Source of the DNA: Prevotella sp. UBA7594
GTDB lineage: Bacteria > Bacteroidota > Bacteroidia > Bacteroidales > Bacteroidaceae
Assembly: GCA_002490315.1 (NCBI GenBank)
Contig: DLKG01000075.1
Span: forward strand, 42,629 to 61,653
Length of the DNA: 19,025 bases
Direction of reading: 5' to 3'
Shown here in pieces: positions 15,649 to 19,025 of the stretch (position 1 is its first letter; each line of letters begins with the position of its first letter). The translations under genes were made by a program, and so were the position numbers. Under the pieces are notes generated by a model that was not told the DNA's origin, did not search any database, and was given only the letters and a program-made list of their open reading frames with translations.

Positions 15649-15891
15649 ATGAAGAAGTTATTTTTCGCAGCAATCGCAATGGTAGTAATGGTTTCAGTAA
15701 GCAACGTATTCGCCAATGGCTCTCAGCCTAACGTCAACGGTAGCCTCCCCGTCGACACCACCACCACCGACACTGTGGCTCCAACAGAGCAGGCAACTCC
15801 TGCCGACAGCTCTGCAGAGACAGCCATGCAGGTGTTCTCAGACACAACCGGCGTGGAGACAGCAACGACAGACTCATCAAACGTTGCATAA
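15649..15891 (+). CDS. Small secreted Thr/Ser/Asp-rich peptide
   Basis: This 80-residue protein has a clear Sec signal peptide (1-22: MKKLFF, hydrophobic core, SNVFA end). The mature part of about 58 residues is low-complexity: rich in Thr, Ser, Asp, Ala and Val, acidic, with no Cys and no recognisable domain. Such proteins are common and poorly characterised in Bacteroidales. It has its own strong terminator just downstream (15936-15977), so it is probably transcribed separately from the kinase gene that follows. No exact TAnnTTTG promoter was found upstream. The signal peptide and terminator support a real gene. Confidence 0.75.
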   Translation: MKKLFFAAIAMVVMVSVSNVFANGSQPNVNGSLPVDTTTTDTVAPTEQATPADSSAETAMQVFSDTTGVETATTDSSNVA

Positions 15892-15935
15892 GATTCAAAA
15901 GAATTGGATTCCTGAAATAATTCTTTTATCATGAG

Positions 15936-15977
15936 AAAATCCCTGGAAGAACAGCAATGTTCTTTCAGGGATTTTTT
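15936..15977 (+). terminator. Strong intrinsic terminator after the small secreted peptide gene
   Basis: Bases 15936-15953 pair with 15958-15975 in an 18-bp stem containing one G-U pair and a 4-base GCAA loop. The 3' arm ends in a run of six T (15972-15977). It lies 44 bases past the stop at 15891 and isolates that gene from the sensor kinase. Confidence 0.92.
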
Positions 15978-16039
15978 GTGACTGCAATTTTTTTCTAAAA
16001 TCCTCGTTATATTATATACGAAAGAAAAAAGACAGGGAT

Positions 16040-18538
16040 ATGTTCAGTACACGAATAAAAATAATCGTCGGTTATGCAGTGCTTATCACGGTGCTGATTG
16101 CCGCCACATGGATGACATACGACAACACGCGGTCGCTCACGGCCGTCAACAGAGCATCCGAGCAACTCCTGGCACGCCGCAACGTGGTGGATTCGCTCGT
16201 ATGCTCTATGTTTGAGACTGCCAATGCCGAACGCTCCATATTGCTTGGCGACACGAAGGAATGGTCGCGTTTCGACAATGCCCTCTATCTCTCAGCCGAC
16301 AAGCTCAAGCGCCTGCGCCCATTGCTCGATGACTCGCTGAAACGTCAGCGACTCGACTCGCTCTCGATGCTTCTCAATGCCAAGCGCGAAAACACGCTGC
16401 TCGTCATGAAAGAGTTGGGTAAGGACCGGCGTGACATGTACTACAACAATAAGGTGAAGGCTCTGCAGAGCGGACGCGATTCTGTCGTGATACATACACG
16501 CACAGAAGACAAACGAGAGCAGCACGAAACTGTCTACGAAATCGTGAAGAGCCGACGCGGATTCTTCCGCCGTCTTGGCGATTTGTTCCGCCGCCAACAT
16601 GCCGACACGATAAGCACCACGCGCATCGATCACCTCCCCAATGCCGCCTCAAGCCATCGGCTTAACATTGCCGACTCTGTTGCCGACGCTCTTTCTGAAA
16701 TACGGCAGGATGAGCAACGAGCCACAAACAGGCAGCACAACATCCTCGCCGACCGCAACAGCCGACTACAGCGCGTCAGCCTTCTACTTGCGAAACGCAC
16801 GGGACAGTTGCTCGAAGACATACAGAACGACGAGCAACACGACATGCAACGAGCCGTTAAAAATGCCATACAGTCGCGCCAGGAAATGATAATGAGAATC
16901 GTCACACTTGCCATTCTCGCCATTCTCTCGGCTGCCATCCTTGTGGCGTATATCTTGCGCGACATTCGGCGCGAGCGGCGCGACCACGAACGTATCGTTG
17001 AGGCCAAGGCTGAGACGGAACGCATCATGCAGCAACGCGAGCGTCTTTTGCTCACCATCACTCACGACATTAAGGCTCCTGTGGCGTCGATTGCCGGATT
17101 TATTGACTTGCTCGGCGAATATGTTGACGGCACAAGAGCCAAAGGTTATCTTGACAACATCTCCGGGTCAGCACGCCACTTGCTGCAACTCGTTTCGGCT
17201 CTTCTCGACTATCATCAGCTGGAGAACGGAAAGGCGGAGGCTCACATGGTGAGCTTCTTTCCCTCTACTCTTGTAGCCGACTGCGTGGCGCAGATGCAGC
17301 CGCAAGCCCTTGCCAAGCAGCTTAGTTTGAAAACCGACATTCGCGTGGAACCGACTATGCTTTGCAAGTCGGACGCCTTCCGCATAAAGCAGATTGCCAT
17401 AAACCTCATAAGCAATGCCATTAAATACACTGACCGTGGAGAGATTACCGTTGCCGTAACGACAAGCGGCAACCGTCTGCTGCTGAGTGTCGCCGACACT
17501 GGCTGCGGAATGACGGACGAGGAGCAAAGTAAAGTGTTCAATGCCTTCGCACGTCTTGCCAACGCAAGCGGCAAGGAAGGCGTTGGACTCGGACTCTCTA
17601 TAACGCGCGAGATTGTGCAACTGCTTGGCGGAACAATCCGCTTGGTATCGAAAAAGGGACGCGGGTCGAAGTTCACTGTGATTATTCCGATTGAAGCGGT
17701 TAACGCTAATGAAGTAGCTAATGTAATTAACAACGATGCAAAACAAATAATTGACAATGTACCATCCTGCCGCCTGTCGGTGCTCATTGTCGACGACGAC
17801 CGCCTGCAGCTCCAGCTCCTCAAGGAGATGCTCGGAAAAATCAACGGCATGACGTTCAGCGTCACAACCACAAATAACGCCACTGAAGCCGTCACGCTCG
17901 CGAAGACAACGGCTCCGCTTCTCGTGTTCACCGACATCGAGATGCCGGAAATGAATGGAAATGAGATAATGCGCCGTATGCGTTCAGACATTCGGACGGG
18001 ACAGCAAGTACCGAAGTTCATCGCCATGACTGCTCATGAACCAAGCATTATGCCGGAATTGCGAAAGGAGGGATTCGACGCCTGCCTGTTCAAGCCTTTC
18101 AACGTCGAGACGCTTGCCGCCACCATCTGTCAGCTCACACGCAACTGTGAACAGCTACATCTCGCCCACAATTCTACAGACGCCGTACATTATTGCACCC
18201 CACGTAACGAAGAACTCCGCCATGGATTAATCAACAACGTACTGCAATTTGCCGACGGCGACCCTGACGCCGAACGGCAGATTCTCGAAGATCTCCACCG
18301 CTCCATAGCCGAATACATGGAATTGCTTGACGACACCAACGACACGGAGCGCGTCACTCGTGCTGCACACAAAGCCATGCCACTGCTCGAAATGCTGCAA
18401 CCCGGCAAAAACGAATGGCTCGCAGCCATCACGCCTGAACATATAGCAGAAACGGCGGCACAGGAAAGAGTAGCATTGGCTAAACGACTGAAGGACACAT
18501 TAAATATGGTGTACAACCTTATGGACGATTCAGAATAA
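16040..18538 (+). CDS. Hybrid sensor histidine kinase with receiver and HPt-like C-terminus
   Basis: This 832-residue inner-membrane sensor has a membrane helix at about 7-25, a long periplasmic region (about 26-283), a second helix (about 287-308) and a coiled-coil linker. The HisKA domain carries the phosphorylated His342 in THDIKAPVASIAGF. The ATPase domain has the N-box NLISNAIKYTDRG (Asn455, Asn459), then DTGCGM and GVGLGLSI. A receiver domain starts near residue 580, with acidic pocket Asp585-587, phosphoacceptor Asp632 in FTDIEMPEMNG and conserved Lys685. The C-terminal 115 residues resemble a divergent HPt domain with His777 in AAHKAMPLLEML. The periplasmic part is helical and charged, with an Arg-rich stretch near 170-187, and matches no ligand-binding family I recognise. 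The next gene, after 46 bases, is a response regulator and its likely partner. Confidence 0.93.
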   Translation: MFSTRIKIIVGYAVLITVLIAATWMTYDNTRSLTAVNRASEQLLARRNVVDSLVCSMFETANAERSILLGDTKEWSRFDNALYLSADKLKRLRPLLDDSLKRQRLDSLSMLLNAKRENTLLVMKELGKDRRDMYYNNKVKALQSGRDSVVIHTRTEDKREQHETVYEIVKSRRGFFRRLGDLFRRQHADTISTTRIDHLPNAASSHRLNIADSVADALSEIRQDEQRATNRQHNILADRNSRLQRVSLLLAKRTGQLLEDIQNDEQHDMQRAVKNAIQSRQEMIMRIVTLAILAILSAAILVAYILRDIRRERRDHERIVEAKAETERIMQQRERLLLTITHDIKAPVASIAGFIDLLGEYVDGTRAKGYLDNISGSARHLLQLVSALLDYHQLENGKAEAHMVSFFPSTLVADCVAQMQPQALAKQLSLKTDIRVEPTMLCKSDAFRIKQIAINLISNAIKYTDRGEITVAVTTSGNRLLLSVADTGCGMTDEEQSKVFNAFARLANASGKEGVGLGLSITREIVQLLGGTIRLVSKKGRGSKFTVIIPIEAVNANEVANVINNDAKQIIDNVPSCRLSVLIVDDDRLQLQLLKEMLGKINGMTFSVTTTNNATEAVTLAKTTAPLLVFTDIEMPEMNGNEIMRRMRSDIRTGQQVPKFIAMTAHEPSIMPELRKEGFDACLFKPFNVETLAATICQLTRNCEQLHLAHNSTDAVHYCTPRNEELRHGLINNVLQFADGDPDAERQILEDLHRSIAEYMELLDDTNDTERVTRAAHKAMPLLEMLQPGKNEWLAAITPEHIAETAAQERVALAKRLKDTLNMVYNLMDDSE

Positions 18539-18543
18539 ATAGC

Positions 18544-18551
18544 TAACTTTG
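18544..18551 (+). promoter_or_regulatory. Possible own -7 promoter element for the response regulator gene
   Basis: TAACTTTG, an exact TAnnTTTG match, lies in the 46-base gap between kinase and regulator. A start near 18558 would leave a leader of about 27 bases. No TTTG is seen at the usual -33 distance, so this may be a weak internal promoter adding to readthrough from the kinase gene. Confidence 0.4.
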
Positions 18552-18584
18552 CATTAGATTACGACAATAGTTATATTGGATAAA

Positions 18585-19025
18585 ATGAAGCGACATTTAT
18601 TAATTGTAGAGGATGACATCGCCTTCGGCACCATGCTACAGACATGGTTGCGCAAGAAGGGATTTGAAGTGGACAAGGCTACGTCTGTCGGTGCTGCCGT
18701 AAAACGTCTGATGGACAATGGAGTGGATCTCGTGCTGTCAGACCTGCGTTTGCCCGACCACGACGGACTGCGTCTGCTTGCATGGATGCGTGAGCACGAC
18801 CTCTATGAGCCGTTCATCGTCATGACCAACTATGCCGAAGTACAAAACGCTGTGCTTGCCATGAAGTCTGGGGCTGCCGACTATATCGCCAAACCCGTTC
18901 ACCCCGACATTCTGCTTCAGAAAATCAACGACGCATTAACCAATCAAGAAGCCGCAACAATAACTGGGAGAGGAGGCACCCACACCTCCGACCGAGAAGC
19001 CGCAGCAATAACTGGGAGAGGAGGC
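18585..19025 (+). CDS. NtrC-like response regulator, receiver domain and linker (runs off the window)
   Basis: Only the first 147 residues are present. Residues 1-120 form a receiver domain: LLIVEDD (Asp10-Asp11), phosphoacceptor Asp53 in LVLSDLRLPDHDG, Thr81 in IVMTNYAE and Lys103 in DYIAKPV. This pattern (SDLRLPD.DG, MTNYAE...A..MK.GAADYIAKP) is typical of regulators that carry a sigma-54 AAA+ domain and a DNA-binding domain, so an NtrC-type output is expected beyond the window. This is inferred, not seen. After the receiver the linker contains an unusual in-frame repeat of 16 residues (EAATITGRGGTHTSDR, then EAAAITGRGG to the window end). The upstream hybrid kinase is the likely phosphodonor. 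Confidence 0.85.
   Translation, partial: MKRHLLIVEDDIAFGTMLQTWLRKKGFEVDKATSVGAAVKRLMDNGVDLVLSDLRLPDHDGLRLLAWMREHDLYEPFIVMTNYAEVQNAVLAMKSGAADYIAKPVHPDILLQKINDALTNQEAATITGRGGTHTSDREAAAITGRGG
18947..19025 (+). repeat. 48-bp in-frame tandem repeat in the response regulator linker
   Basis: The 31 bases at 18947-18977 recur at 18995-19025 with one difference; the period is 48 bases, exactly 16 codons, so the frame is kept. The second unit is cut by the window end, so the copy number is unknown. Each unit contains TAACTG, then AGGAGGC, and the first also has CCTCCGAC. These blocks appear in the same order in the intergenic sequence at 5897-5930. The GGAGG/CCTCC pairing makes the unit palindromic. 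Confidence 0.85.

Noticed and set aside
18947..19025. CRISPR-like repeat array
   Set aside because: The units are directly adjacent parts of an open reading frame with a 48-base period; there are no variable spacers or cas genes.

Overview
The window looks like a chromosomal segment from a Bacteroidales bacterium, most likely Prevotella or a close relative. Three things suggest this. Several genes have a Bacteroidetes-type promoter (a TAnnTTTG element, in the best cases with TTTG about 20 bases upstream). Two secreted proteins end in short C-terminal sorting domains of the type IX secretion kind. The carB, carA and long-form amidophosphoribosyltransferase proteins are typical of Bacteroidales. 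No 16S, tRNA or phylogenetic marker is present, so the genus is an inference.

Layout. Positions 1-1200 are AT-rich and eroded: the last 36 codons of an Rpn/PD-(D/E)XK-type protein, a 13-bp inverted repeat, a small unrecognised membrane protein (300-791, minus), and a decayed choice-of-anchor-J-like gene with an in-frame stop (837-1100, minus). Next come three minus-strand metabolic genes, transcribed right to left: a 625-aa amidophosphoribosyltransferase homologue (6036-7913), carA (4643-5722) and carB (1228-4452). They supply phosphoribosylamine and carbamoyl phosphate for purine, pyrimidine and arginine synthesis. The gaps between them hold palindromic repeats. A lipoprotein of the Wza-like polysaccharide-export family (8048-8857, minus) is followed by a divergent promoter region. 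Everything functional to the right reads on the plus strand: a type I L-asparaginase (9220-10275), a secreted endonuclease I with a sorting domain (11216-12769), a translationally coupled pair made of a 134-aa secreted protein with a sorting domain and a 650-aa beta-helix carbohydrate-binding protein (13077-15430), an 80-aa secreted peptide (15649-15891), a hybrid sensor kinase (16040-18538), and the start of an NtrC-like response regulator that runs off the window (18585-19025). A frameshifted minus-strand gene remnant lies at 10631-11133.

Most notable points. (1) Just after its receiver domain the response regulator carries an in-frame 48-bp (16-residue) tandem repeat. Its core resembles a palindromic intergenic repeat between the amidophosphoribosyltransferase gene and carA, so a dispersed repeat may have entered and expanded inside a coding sequence. 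(2) The kinase and regulator contain every site of a His-Asp-His-Asp phosphorelay. (3) In the coupled secreted pair the sorting domain sits on the small protein and not on its large partner. (4) Dispersed repeat families are nested: one hairpin family recurs near 1135 and 12788, and a 24-mer inside the first hairpin's loop recurs between carA and carB. No CRISPR array, insertion sequence, RNA gene or obvious defence island was seen.
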